From positions 1 to 5,211 of the forward strand of contig CAZMKO010000122.1 of NCBI GenBank assembly GCA_964566965.1: DNA of 5,211 nucleotides, in the 5' to 3' direction. Positions 1 through 4,997 of the stretch are shown here, piece after piece. The notes beneath the pieces were generated by a model, which was not told the origin of the DNA, made no database searches, and saw only the letters and a program-made list of their open reading frames with translations. The translations under genes and the position numbers were made by a program. The stretch comes from Oleiagrimonas sp964566965. Lineage in GTDB: Bacteria > Pseudomonadota > Gammaproteobacteria > Xanthomonadales > Rhodanobacteraceae. The number at the start of each line of letters is the position of its first letter. Position 1 is the stretch's first letter.

Positions 1-95
1 ACTGCGCTATACCCCGTACTGCATCATTCAACACATGCGGAGTGCGGAGGCCGGGATATTACGAATGGATGTCCGATCCGTCAATCCCTTTTTCG

Positions 96-118
96 AAAAA
101 AACCGGATTTTCATCCGG
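96..118 (-). terminator. Intrinsic terminator pointing left, orphan
   Basis: Read on the minus strand this is a perfect 6-bp stem CCGGAT/ATCCGG closed by a GAAA tetraloop (GNRA type), followed at once by seven U residues (A96-A102 on the plus strand). That is the standard form of a Rho-independent terminator. On the plus strand the hairpin has no T-run after it, so it works in one direction only. No minus-strand gene is recognised to its right before the plus-strand epimerase, so the transcript it ends is unknown; a short RNA or antisense transcription from the epimerase region is possible. Confidence 0.65.
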
Positions 119-200
119 CGGCCCGGCCGTTCCATGCCCTGCGCGTTCAGCCGTGGCGTCCTGCGCAAGGCCGACCATGATGCCACGGGATGCCGACACC

Positions 201-238
201 GGCAACCGCCTTCGATGCGCGCGCATCGATTTCTTGCC
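201..238. repeat. Inverted repeat with 18-bp perfect palindrome
   Basis: The core at 212-229 is a perfect palindrome, TCGATGCGC followed by its reverse complement GCGCATCGA. Outer arms GGCAA (201-205) and TTGCC (234-238) are also complementary, separated from the core by unpaired stretches of six and four bases. It lies about 60 bases upstream of the epimerase start. It could be a protein-binding site (operator) or a hairpin in an RNA; no T-run follows on either strand, so it is not a typical intrinsic terminator. Function is unknown. Confidence 0.5.
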
Positions 239-294
239 ACGCCGACGGCCCTGTAAACTGGCATCGTCCCCGTTGCCCCCTTTGAGGATCTTCC

Positions 295-1314
295 ATGCGT
301 GTACTGGTCACCGGCGCCGCCGGCTTCATTGGTGCCGCCTTGTCCCGACGCCTGCTCGAGCGTGGCGACGAGGTGCTCGGCTACGACAATCTCAACGATT
401 ACTATGATGTCCGCCTGAAACAAGCGCGCCTGGACCCGCTCACCGCCGCCGACGGCTTCCACTTCACTCATGGCGCACTCGAAGAACGCGACGCGGTCGA
501 AGCGGCCTTTGCCGCGTTCCAGCCACAGCGTGTGGTGAACCTGGCAGCACAGGCCGGCGTGCGTTACTCGCTGGAAAACCCCCACGCCTACGTGGACAGC
601 AACCTGGTCGGTTTCATCAACGTGCTCGAGGCCTGCCGACAGCACGCCATCGAGCATCTGGTCTATGCGTCGTCCAGTTCGGTCTACGGTGCCAACCGGA
701 AGCTGCCGTTCGCGGTACGGGACGCGGTGGACCACCCGGTAAGCCTGTATGCCGCCAGCAAGAAGGCCAACGAGTTGATGGCCCATACCTACAGTCATCT
801 GTACCAGCTGCCGACCACCGGCCTGCGCTTTTTCACCGTCTACGGCCCCTGGGGGCGCCCGGACATGTCGCCGATCCTGTTCGCACGCAACATCCTGGCC
901 GGCAAGCCGATCAAGGTGTTCAACCACGGCCGTCATTCACGCGATTTCACCTATGTCGACGACATCGTCGAGGGAGTCGTCCGTACCCTCGACCGGCCGG
1001 CGGTGCCGAATCCGGATTTCGATCCGCTGAACCCGGACGCGAGCAGCTCCACCGCCCCCTACCGCGTGTACAACATCGGCAACGGAAATCCGGTCGAACT
1101 GGGACGTTTCATCGAGCTGATGGAGCAACACCTCGGTCACCAGGCCGAAAAGATCCTGTTGCCGATGCAACCCGGCGACGTGGAAGACACCTACGCCGAT
1201 GTCACCGCCCTGACCCGCGACACGGGCTACCACCCCGCCACGTCAATCGAAACCGGCGTGGCCCGTTTCGCCGAGTGGTATCTGGCCGAACACGCGAACG
1301 GCATCGACTGGTGA
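295..1314 (+). CDS. UDP-glucuronate 4-epimerase-like NAD-dependent sugar epimerase
   Basis: This 339-residue cytoplasmic protein is an extended short-chain dehydrogenase/reductase. The N-terminal NAD-binding motif is TGAAGFIG (6-13). It is followed by YDNLNDYYDVRLKQARL (30-46), a stretch typical of UDP-glucuronate 4-epimerases, which interconvert UDP-GlcA and UDP-GalA to supply galacturonate for LPS, capsule or exopolysaccharide. NLAAQAGVRYS (82-92), the Ser-rich SSSSVYG (126-132), catalytic Tyr152-xxx-Lys156, FFTVYGPWGRPDM (179-191) and RDFTYVDD (216-223) follow in the expected order, and the length is normal. The start is set by GAGGA six bases upstream of the ATG. The gene stands alone: no other polysaccharide gene is in the window, and a terminator follows 37 bases after the stop. 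A related UDP-hexose epimerase specificity cannot be excluded. The family is certain; the exact substrate is inferred. Confidence 0.9.
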   Translation: MRVLVTGAAGFIGAALSRRLLERGDEVLGYDNLNDYYDVRLKQARLDPLTAADGFHFTHGALEERDAVEAAFAAFQPQRVVNLAAQAGVRYSLENPHAYVDSNLVGFINVLEACRQHAIEHLVYASSSSVYGANRKLPFAVRDAVDHPVSLYAASKKANELMAHTYSHLYQLPTTGLRFFTVYGPWGRPDMSPILFARNILAGKPIKVFNHGRHSRDFTYVDDIVEGVVRTLDRPAVPNPDFDPLNPDASSSTAPYRVYNIGNGNPVELGRFIELMEQHLGHQAEKILLPMQPGDVEDTYADVTALTRDTGYHPATSIETGVARFAEWYLAEHANGIDW

Positions 1315-1351
1315 ACCGGGCCATGCGTCCGGTGCCCTGCCCCGGACACGA

Positions 1352-1393
1352 AAACAGAAAGGCCGGATGGTTGCCCATCCGGCCTTTCTGTTT
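1352..1393. terminator. Bidirectional intrinsic terminator (epimerase / tRNA-Arg)
   Basis: Arms at 1352-1370 and 1375-1393 are perfectly complementary over 19 bp with a 4-base loop (TTGC). The stem has a G+C-rich core GGCCGGATGG with A-rich and T-rich outer flanks, so either strand gives a hairpin ending in a U-rich tail (CTTTCTGTTTG on plus, CTTTCTGTTTTCG on minus). It begins 37 bases after the epimerase stop. On the other strand it starts three bases beyond the CCA end of the tRNA, so it fits as a shared terminator for two convergent transcripts. Confidence 0.88.
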
Positions 1394-1396
1394 GTA

Positions 1397-1473
1397 TGGC
1401 GCGCCCGGAGAGATTCGAACTCCCGACCGCCTGGTTCGTAGCCAGGTACTCTATCCAGCTGAGCTACGGGCGC
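1397..1473 (-). tRNA. tRNA-Arg, anticodon ACG
   Basis: The minus strand folds as a complete 77-nt tRNA. The 7-bp acceptor stem pairs GCGCCCG (1467-1473) with CGGGCGC (1401-1407), with discriminator G at 1400 and an encoded CCA at 1397-1399. The D arm contains AGCTCAGCTGGATAGAG. The anticodon stem CCTGG/CCAGG encloses the loop CTACGAA, with anticodon ACG at 1437-1439. The T arm GGGAG/CTCTC encloses TTCGAAT and has one G-U pair. In bacteria A34 of this tRNA is converted to inosine by TadA, letting it read CGU, CGC and CGA. It is transcribed away from the efflux operon and towards the epimerase, with its own promoter at 1524-1552 and the terminator directly after its 3' end. No sign of truncation or of an integrated element at its 3' end. 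Confidence 0.97.
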
Positions 1474-1485
1474 GTGTAAACATGC

Positions 1486-1516
1486 TTCCCGGTGACGCCG
1501 TGGCGTTTCCCGGTGA
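1486..1516. repeat. Direct repeat flanking an inverted repeat in the tRNA leader
   Basis: The 10-mer TTCCCGGTGA occurs at 1486-1495 and again at 1507-1516, exactly 21 bases apart (about two helical turns). Between the copies is the inverted repeat ACGCC-GT-GGCGT (1495-1506). The unit lies between the predicted tRNA start site (about 1517) and the mature 5' end (1473), so it would be in the 5' leader of the tRNA precursor. It might be a protein-binding site or a processing structure; no function is known. Confidence 0.5.
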
Positions 1517-1523
1517 GGCGCGA

Positions 1524-1578
1524 ATTATTCAGGGTTACGCCGCATTCGTCAACACCCGCGGACATCTTTTTTTATTTT
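1524..1578 (-). promoter_or_regulatory. Sigma-70-type promoter of tRNA-Arg with UP-like A-tract
   Basis: On the minus strand TTGACG (1547-1552, five of six consensus bases) and AATAAT (1524-1529, five of six) are separated by the ideal 17 bases. The predicted start is near 1517, about 44 bases upstream of the tRNA. Bases after the -10 are TCGCGCC, a G+C-rich discriminator of the kind linked to growth-rate and ppGpp control of stable RNA promoters. An A-rich tract (1567-1578; seven As, a T, four As on the minus strand) sits at roughly -50 to -61, where the distal part of an UP element binds the RNA polymerase alpha subunit. Confidence 0.8.
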
Positions 1579-1662
1579 CCCACTGCCACTGTCCTCGTAC
1601 GGGCTCGGAATGGCGTGGCCATCGCGGCCATGGGTCGGTCCAACACGGATCGGGGCACCCCA

Positions 1663-1711
1663 TTGCAACGGGAGCGAAAGCAGTGCTACCGTTTGTTCAC
1701 TGGTGAATAAT
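1663..1711 (+). promoter_or_regulatory. Candidate promoter(s) of the emrRCAB operon
   Basis: Two readings are possible. The first is TTGCAA (1663-1668) with an extended -10, TG at 1684-1685 and TACCGT at 1687-1692, spacing 18; this would start near 1699 and give a leader of about 23 bases. The second uses the better -10 AATAAT (1706-1711), which has no good -35; it would start near 1718 and make the emrR message essentially leaderless. Either start falls inside the inverted repeats taken as the EmrR operator, so repressor binding would block transcription. The choice cannot be settled by eye. Confidence 0.4.
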
Positions 1712-1727
1712 CATTCAATGAATGAAC
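1696..1727. promoter_or_regulatory. Probable EmrR (MarR-type) operator overlapping the emrR start
   Basis: Two adjacent inverted repeats are visible. TTCAC-TG-GTGAA lies at 1696-1707. TCATTCA-A-TGAATGA, perfect 7-bp arms around one base, lies at 1711-1725 and includes the ATG of emrR (1722-1724). Outer GTTCA (1695-1699) and TGAAC (1723-1727) are also complementary. This A+T-rich island stands out from the surrounding G+C-rich DNA. Dimeric MarR-family repressors commonly bind such palindromes next to their own gene, so autoregulation of the operon by EmrR is inferred. Confidence 0.6.
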
Positions 1728-2255
1728 GATATCGTCCACGAGCAGCTTGAATGCATGCAGACCGGCATCCGGCGCATCGCCGAGCAGATCCCGGCCATGC
1801 CGGTGGACGACGTGTTGCTGATGCGCCTGATGATGCTGGCCGGCCTGGGCGTCAGTGACGAGCTGGAAGTGCGGTTGCGACCCCACCGGCTCACCGAAAG
1901 CGAATTCCGTACCCTGCTCACCCTGTTCGGCAGCCCCGGTGGCAGCGCGTTCCCCAGCGAGTTGTGCCGCTTCACCAGCCAGAAGCCGACCAACATGACC
2001 CGCATCACCAACGACCTGGTCAAGCACGGCCTGGTAAATCGCCGGCCCTGCGAGCACGACCGGCGCCGTGTCGAACTGCACATCACCGCCGCCGGCCAGA
2101 ATCTGGCGCGAACCCTGCTGCCGAATCTGTTCGAGCCGGTCCAGGCGGCACTGACCGGTTTCAGTGAACGCGAGAAACGGCAACTGCAGACGATGCTGCG
2201 ACGCATCATCGCCAACCTGGGGCAACTGCCCGACGCCTGTGGAGACACGCCATGA
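1722..2255 (+). CDS. emrR: EmrR/MprA-like MarR-family repressor
   Basis: This 177-residue protein is about the same length as E. coli EmrR (176) and resembles it throughout, from the helical segment VDDVLLMRLMM (28-38) onward. A winged helix-turn-helix spans about 58-125: FPSELCRFTSQKPTNMTRI (77-95) covers the region of the recognition helix, and RRPCEHDRRRVELHIT (107-122) forms the wing with the DRR signature of MarR proteins. C-terminal helices (about 126-170) complete the dimer interface. EmrR-type proteins repress efflux operons and let go when hydrophobic drugs bind. The start is fixed by an in-frame TGA (1719-1721) directly before the ATG; the next Met is codon 12. There is no Shine-Dalgarno sequence ahead of either, so a leaderless or weakly initiated message is possible. 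The gene overlaps emrC by 4 bp (ATGA). Family is sure; ligand specificity is inferred. Confidence 0.9.
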   Translation: MNDIVHEQLECMQTGIRRIAEQIPAMPVDDVLLMRLMMLAGLGVSDELEVRLRPHRLTESEFRTLLTLFGSPGGSAFPSELCRFTSQKPTNMTRITNDLVKHGLVNRRPCEHDRRRVELHITAAGQNLARTLLPNLFEPVQAALTGFSEREKRQLQTMLRRIIANLGQLPDACGDTP

Positions 2256-3718
2256 AGGCACGCCTGCTGGCCACCACCATGCTGCTCACCCTTCTGGCCG
2301 CCTGCGCCGCCGTGCCCGACAAGCTGCCGCCGCCGACGCTGAAGGACCACGTTCCCCTGGCGGGCGTTTCCACCTCGCCCGATGGACGTTGGCCCGATGC
2401 TCGCTGGTGGCGTCGTTACGACGATCCGCAGCTGAACCAGCTCATGACCCTGGCCCTGAAGCGCTCGGCCGATCTCGCCGAGGCCCGCAGTCGCGTGGAA
2501 AAAGCGGCGCAGGCGGCACGCGTGACCGCGGCGCAGGTCGGCCTGAAGGTGAATGCCAGCGCCCAGGTCTCGCGTCAGCGCATGAGTGAGAACGGCCTGA
2601 TCCCGCCGCAGTTTCTCGGCTTTACCTGGTACAACCAGGGTGATCTCGGAATCAGCCTGGACTACGACTTCGACTGGTGGGGCAAAAACCGCGCCGCGGT
2701 GGAGTCCGCCATTGGCAAGGCACGTGCCGCACAGGCGCAGGCGGCGGCAGCCACGCTGGCGCTGCAGACCGGCGTCGCCAAGCTGTGGTTCGCCTGGCTG
2801 GCCAACCAGGCCCGCCTGAACGTGGCCCGGCAGCAGGTGGCCGACAACGACAAGCTGTTGCACATCGCCACGCTTCGCGCCAAGGCCGGGCTGGAGCCGT
2901 CCGACCAGGTGGAACAGGCGCGCGCATCCCTCGCCGGCGCGCGCCAGCAGCAGACCGCCCTGGAGGCGCAGGCTGCCGTGCAGCGGGCCAGTCTGGCCGC
3001 CCTGCTCGACGTGCCCGTCGACCAGCTCCCGACGCTGCATGCGCACCCGCTGCCGACGCCGCGGGGCGCCCTCCCCGCCGACGCCGGCCTCGACCTGATG
3101 GCACGCCGGCCGGACATCGTCGCCAGCCGCTGGGAAGTGGAAGCGGCCTTGCGCGACATCGACGTGGCACGCGCCGCGTTCCTGCCCGACATCAGCATCG
3201 GCGCCATGGCCGGGTTGTCCAGCATCGATCTGGACAAGCTGCTCGACGCCGGCAGCCGTACCTTCTCCCTGACCCCCGCCATCCACCTGCCCATTTTCGA
3301 GGGGGGCCTGCTGCGCGCCCGCTACGGCCTGTCGCGGGCCGGCCTGGAAGTGGCCATAGCCCGGTATGACAAAACCCTCGTCGACGCCGCCCGCGATGTC
3401 GCCACCCGCGCGCTGACGCTGCAGCAGCTGCAACAACGGATGCGACAGCAAACCGAGCAACTGGAGGCGGTCACAGCATTGCAGCGCCATGCCGATGCAC
3501 GCCACCGGCGCGGACTGACCGATGCCCGGCCGGTGCTGCAGGCACGCGCGGAGCGCCGGCGCCAACGCGACGCCATGCTGGCCCTCCAGGGCCAGGCCCT
3601 GGCCGCCGACATCGACCTCATCGGTGCCCTCGGTGGCGGCTACCTCGATACCCCGGACGACACCCGGACGACCGCGCCGGCGTCCACGCCCACGTCAACG
3701 GAACACCACCATGACTGA
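2252..3718 (+). CDS. emrC: NodT-family outer-membrane efflux lipoprotein (EmrC-like)
   Basis: This 488-residue protein would be the outer-membrane channel of the pump. It starts with a lipoprotein signal peptide, MKARLLATTMLLTLLAAC, with lipobox L15-A-A-C18; Ala at +2 favours sorting to the outer membrane. RWWRRYDDPQLNQL (51-64) is the N-terminal signature of NodT-type TolC relatives. Two outer-membrane-factor repeats follow (about 55-255 and 278-460). The first includes the strand region LGISLDYDFDWWGKNRAAV (132-150). The second opens with MARRPDIVASRWEVEAALRDI (283-303) and has the PAIHLPIFEGG strand (342-352). These form the long alpha-helical tunnel and beta-barrel of a trimer. The tail after about 466 is Pro/Thr/Asp-rich and ends EHHHD. 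GGAG (2241-2244) lies seven bases before the ATG, which overlaps the emrR stop as ATGA. The position matches emrC of the Stenotrophomonas emrRCAB operon; the symbol rests on family plus synteny. Confidence 0.9.
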   Translation: MKARLLATTMLLTLLAACAAVPDKLPPPTLKDHVPLAGVSTSPDGRWPDARWWRRYDDPQLNQLMTLALKRSADLAEARSRVEKAAQAARVTAAQVGLKVNASAQVSRQRMSENGLIPPQFLGFTWYNQGDLGISLDYDFDWWGKNRAAVESAIGKARAAQAQAAAATLALQTGVAKLWFAWLANQARLNVARQQVADNDKLLHIATLRAKAGLEPSDQVEQARASLAGARQQQTALEAQAAVQRASLAALLDVPVDQLPTLHAHPLPTPRGALPADAGLDLMARRPDIVASRWEVEAALRDIDVARAAFLPDISIGAMAGLSSIDLDKLLDAGSRTFSLTPAIHLPIFEGGLLRARYGLSRAGLEVAIARYDKTLVDAARDVATRALTLQQLQQRMRQQTEQLEAVTALQRHADARHRRGLTDARPVLQARAERRRQRDAMLALQGQALAADIDLIGALGGGYLDTPDDTRTTAPASTPTSTEHHHD

Positions 3719-4961
3719 CGCCCCCGCATCCCCGTCCAGCGACGACAACAACCACGACCGCGACGACACGCACGCCGAAGACACGCCGGCGCCGAAGGAC
3801 AAGCGCAAGCGGCGGCGCATCCTGCTGATCATCACTGCGGTATTCCTTCTGGCCGGTCTGATCTGGTTCCTGTTGTGGTTGTTCGTGTTTTCGCAACGCG
3901 AGACCACCGACGATGCCTATGTCGGTGGCAACCAGATCACGGTCAGCTCGCAGGTGGCCGGCACCGTCACCGCGGTGCTGGCCGACGACACGCAGCTGGT
4001 CGAGGCCGGCCAGGTACTGGTTCGATTGGACCCGACCGACACCGATGTCGCCCTGGCCCGCGCGCGCAGCGCCCTGGCCCGTGCCGTGCGCCAGGTCCGA
4101 CAGATGCAGGCCGACGCGGAGAAGGCCGACGCCGCCGTGGAGTCGCGCAAGACGGAACTGGCGCTGGCGCAGGACGATCTGCGTCGCCGTGAACCGCTGG
4201 CCGCGTCCGACGCGGTCGCGCCCGAAACGCTGCGCCACTTGCGCGACAAAGTGAAGACCGCGCGGTCCGCACTGGATCTTGCGCAGCGCCAGGCCGACGC
4301 CGCGCACGCCACCGTCGACGGAACCGACCTGGAAAACAACCCCGTGATCACCGAGGCTCGCGCCGCGTTCCGGCAGGCCTGGCTGGCCGCACACCGCACC
4401 CGCATCGTCGCCCCGACCAGCGGCTATGTTGCCCAGCGCAGTGCCCAGGTCGGCCAGCAGGTACAGGCCGGACAGTCGCTGATGCAGGTGATTCCGCTGC
4501 ACAACCTGTGGCTGGACGCCAACTTCAAGGAGTCCCAACTCAAGCACATCCGCATCGGCCAGCCGACCGAATTCACCACCGACATGTACGGCGGCGACGT
4601 CACCTACCACGGTCGCGTCGAGGGTCTGGCGGCGGGAACCGGCAGCGCGTTCGCCCTGCTGCCGCCGCAGAATGCCTCCGGCAACTGGATCAAGGTGGTG
4701 CAGCGCGTACCGGTACGCATCTCCATCAAGCCGGAAGACCTGGAAAAGCACCCGCTGCGGGTGGGGTTGTCGGCGGATGTCCGCGTGGACACGCACGACC
4801 GCGACGGCAAGGTGCTGGCCTCGACGCCCGCCCGGCAGGTGGTTTCGGAGACGAATGTGTACACGCACGACTTCGCCGAGGCCGAGCGCCGTGCCGCCGC
4901 CGTCATCGCGGCCAATCTGGGACACGGCGCCACCACACCGGCGCCTGCCAGCTCGCGATGA
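3711..4961 (+). CDS. emrA: EmrA-like HlyD-family membrane-fusion (adaptor) protein
   Basis: This 416-residue inner-membrane-anchored adaptor would link the EmrB transporter to the EmrC channel across the periplasm. Order of parts: an acidic cytoplasmic tail (1-29), a basic KRKRRR stop (31-36), one membrane helix (about 37-60), then the EmrA hallmark TTDDAYVGGNQI (65-76). The first half-lipoyl segment is about 77-108. A long alpha-helical hairpin (about 111-205) and the second half-lipoyl TRIVAPTSGYVAQRSAQVGQ (230-249) follow. The beta-barrel part contains LWLDANFKESQLKHI (266-280) and the conserved GTGSAFALLPPQNASGNWIK (309-328). The frame is open upstream to an ATG at 3522, but that start would lie deep inside emrC and add 63 Arg/Pro-rich residues. 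The ATG at 3711 leaves just an 8-bp overlap with emrC. Only weak SD-like bases (CGGAA, 3699-3703) precede it, so translational coupling to emrC is likely. E. coli EmrA is 390 residues; the surplus is at the two ends. Confidence 0.92.
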   Translation: MTDAPASPSSDDNNHDRDDTHAEDTPAPKDKRKRRRILLIITAVFLLAGLIWFLLWLFVFSQRETTDDAYVGGNQITVSSQVAGTVTAVLADDTQLVEAGQVLVRLDPTDTDVALARARSALARAVRQVRQMQADAEKADAAVESRKTELALAQDDLRRREPLAASDAVAPETLRHLRDKVKTARSALDLAQRQADAAHATVDGTDLENNPVITEARAAFRQAWLAAHRTRIVAPTSGYVAQRSAQVGQQVQAGQSLMQVIPLHNLWLDANFKESQLKHIRIGQPTEFTTDMYGGDVTYHGRVEGLAAGTGSAFALLPPQNASGNWIKVVQRVPVRISIKPEDLEKHPLRVGLSADVRVDTHDRDGKVLASTPARQVVSETNVYTHDFAEAERRAAAVIAANLGHGATTPAPASSR

Positions 4962-4997
4962 GCCGCCGCCCCGCGCCATGACGGAGACCGCCTGATG
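4958..4997 (+). other. Stop/start relay of two micro-ORFs between emrA and emrB
   Basis: The emrA stop TGA (4959-4961) overlaps an ATG at 4958, which opens a 7-codon frame MSRRPAP ending in TGA at 4979-4981. That stop overlaps an ATG at 4978, which opens a 5-codon frame MTETA ending in TGA at 4993-4995. That stop shares its A with the emrB ATG at 4995. Each step shifts the frame by -1, so the third returns to the emrA frame. GGAG at 4983-4986, eight bases before the emrB ATG, is a good ribosome-binding site in its own right. The micro-ORFs may be chance or may serve re-initiation; no protein evidence exists. Confidence 0.45.

Larger units (their letters stand above)
1..294. other. Non-coding region upstream of the epimerase gene
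   Basis: All three plus frames are open for long stretches here, as is usual in G+C-rich DNA, but none gives a recognisable protein or a start with a good ribosome-binding site. What is visible: a leftward intrinsic terminator (96-118), an inverted repeat with an 18-bp palindromic core (201-238), and a Shine-Dalgarno GAGGA at 284-288 serving the ATG at 295. A weak -10-like TAAACT (254-259) could belong to the epimerase promoter, but no acceptable -35 lies at normal spacing (TTGCCA at 234-239 is only 14 bases away). The end of a gene lying left of the window could extend into the first bases, but nothing supports that. Confidence 0.5.

Noticed and set aside
35..256. Small plus-strand frame of 73 codons near the left edge
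   Set aside because: No SD, no recognisable sequence, and it crosses the terminator stem and the palindrome.
28..936. Minus-strand open frame of 302 codons opposite the epimerase
   Set aside because: It is an antisense shadow of the epimerase, and its frame runs through the orphan terminator at 96-118, which a genuine gene would not do.
1327..1347. Short hairpin GTCCGG/CCGGAC just after the epimerase stop
   Set aside because: Only 6 bp with a 9-base loop and no T-run; the 19-bp hairpin directly downstream explains termination better.
1397..1473. tRNA-Arg as an integration site for a mobile element
   Set aside because: There is no integrase gene and no repeated copy of the tRNA 3' end in the window. 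The tRNA 3' side leads straight into its terminator and a housekeeping-type epimerase.
1616..1661. Small inverted repeats TGGCC/GGCCA and GGGG/CCCC upstream of emrR
   Set aside because: Arms of four or five G/C bases are common by chance in this composition, and they do not line up with a promoter or terminator element.
1492..1710. Possible small plus-strand gene of 72 codons between the tRNA and emrR
   Set aside because: No ribosome-binding site or recognisable motif. It covers the tRNA promoter and the emrR promoter/operator, so it is better explained as regulatory DNA.
1715..3565. Minus-strand open frame of 616 codons opposite emrR and emrC
   Set aside because: Its translation is rich in Gly, Arg, Gln and Ala with no recognisable domain. 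It is antisense to two clearly identified genes. Long antisense frames are expected in G+C-rich coding DNA.
3522..3710. N-terminal extension of emrA to an ATG at 3522
   Set aside because: The extra 63 residues are Arg/Pro-rich out-of-frame emrC sequence. Family length, the membrane helix position and the compact 8-bp overlap favour the ATG at 3711.
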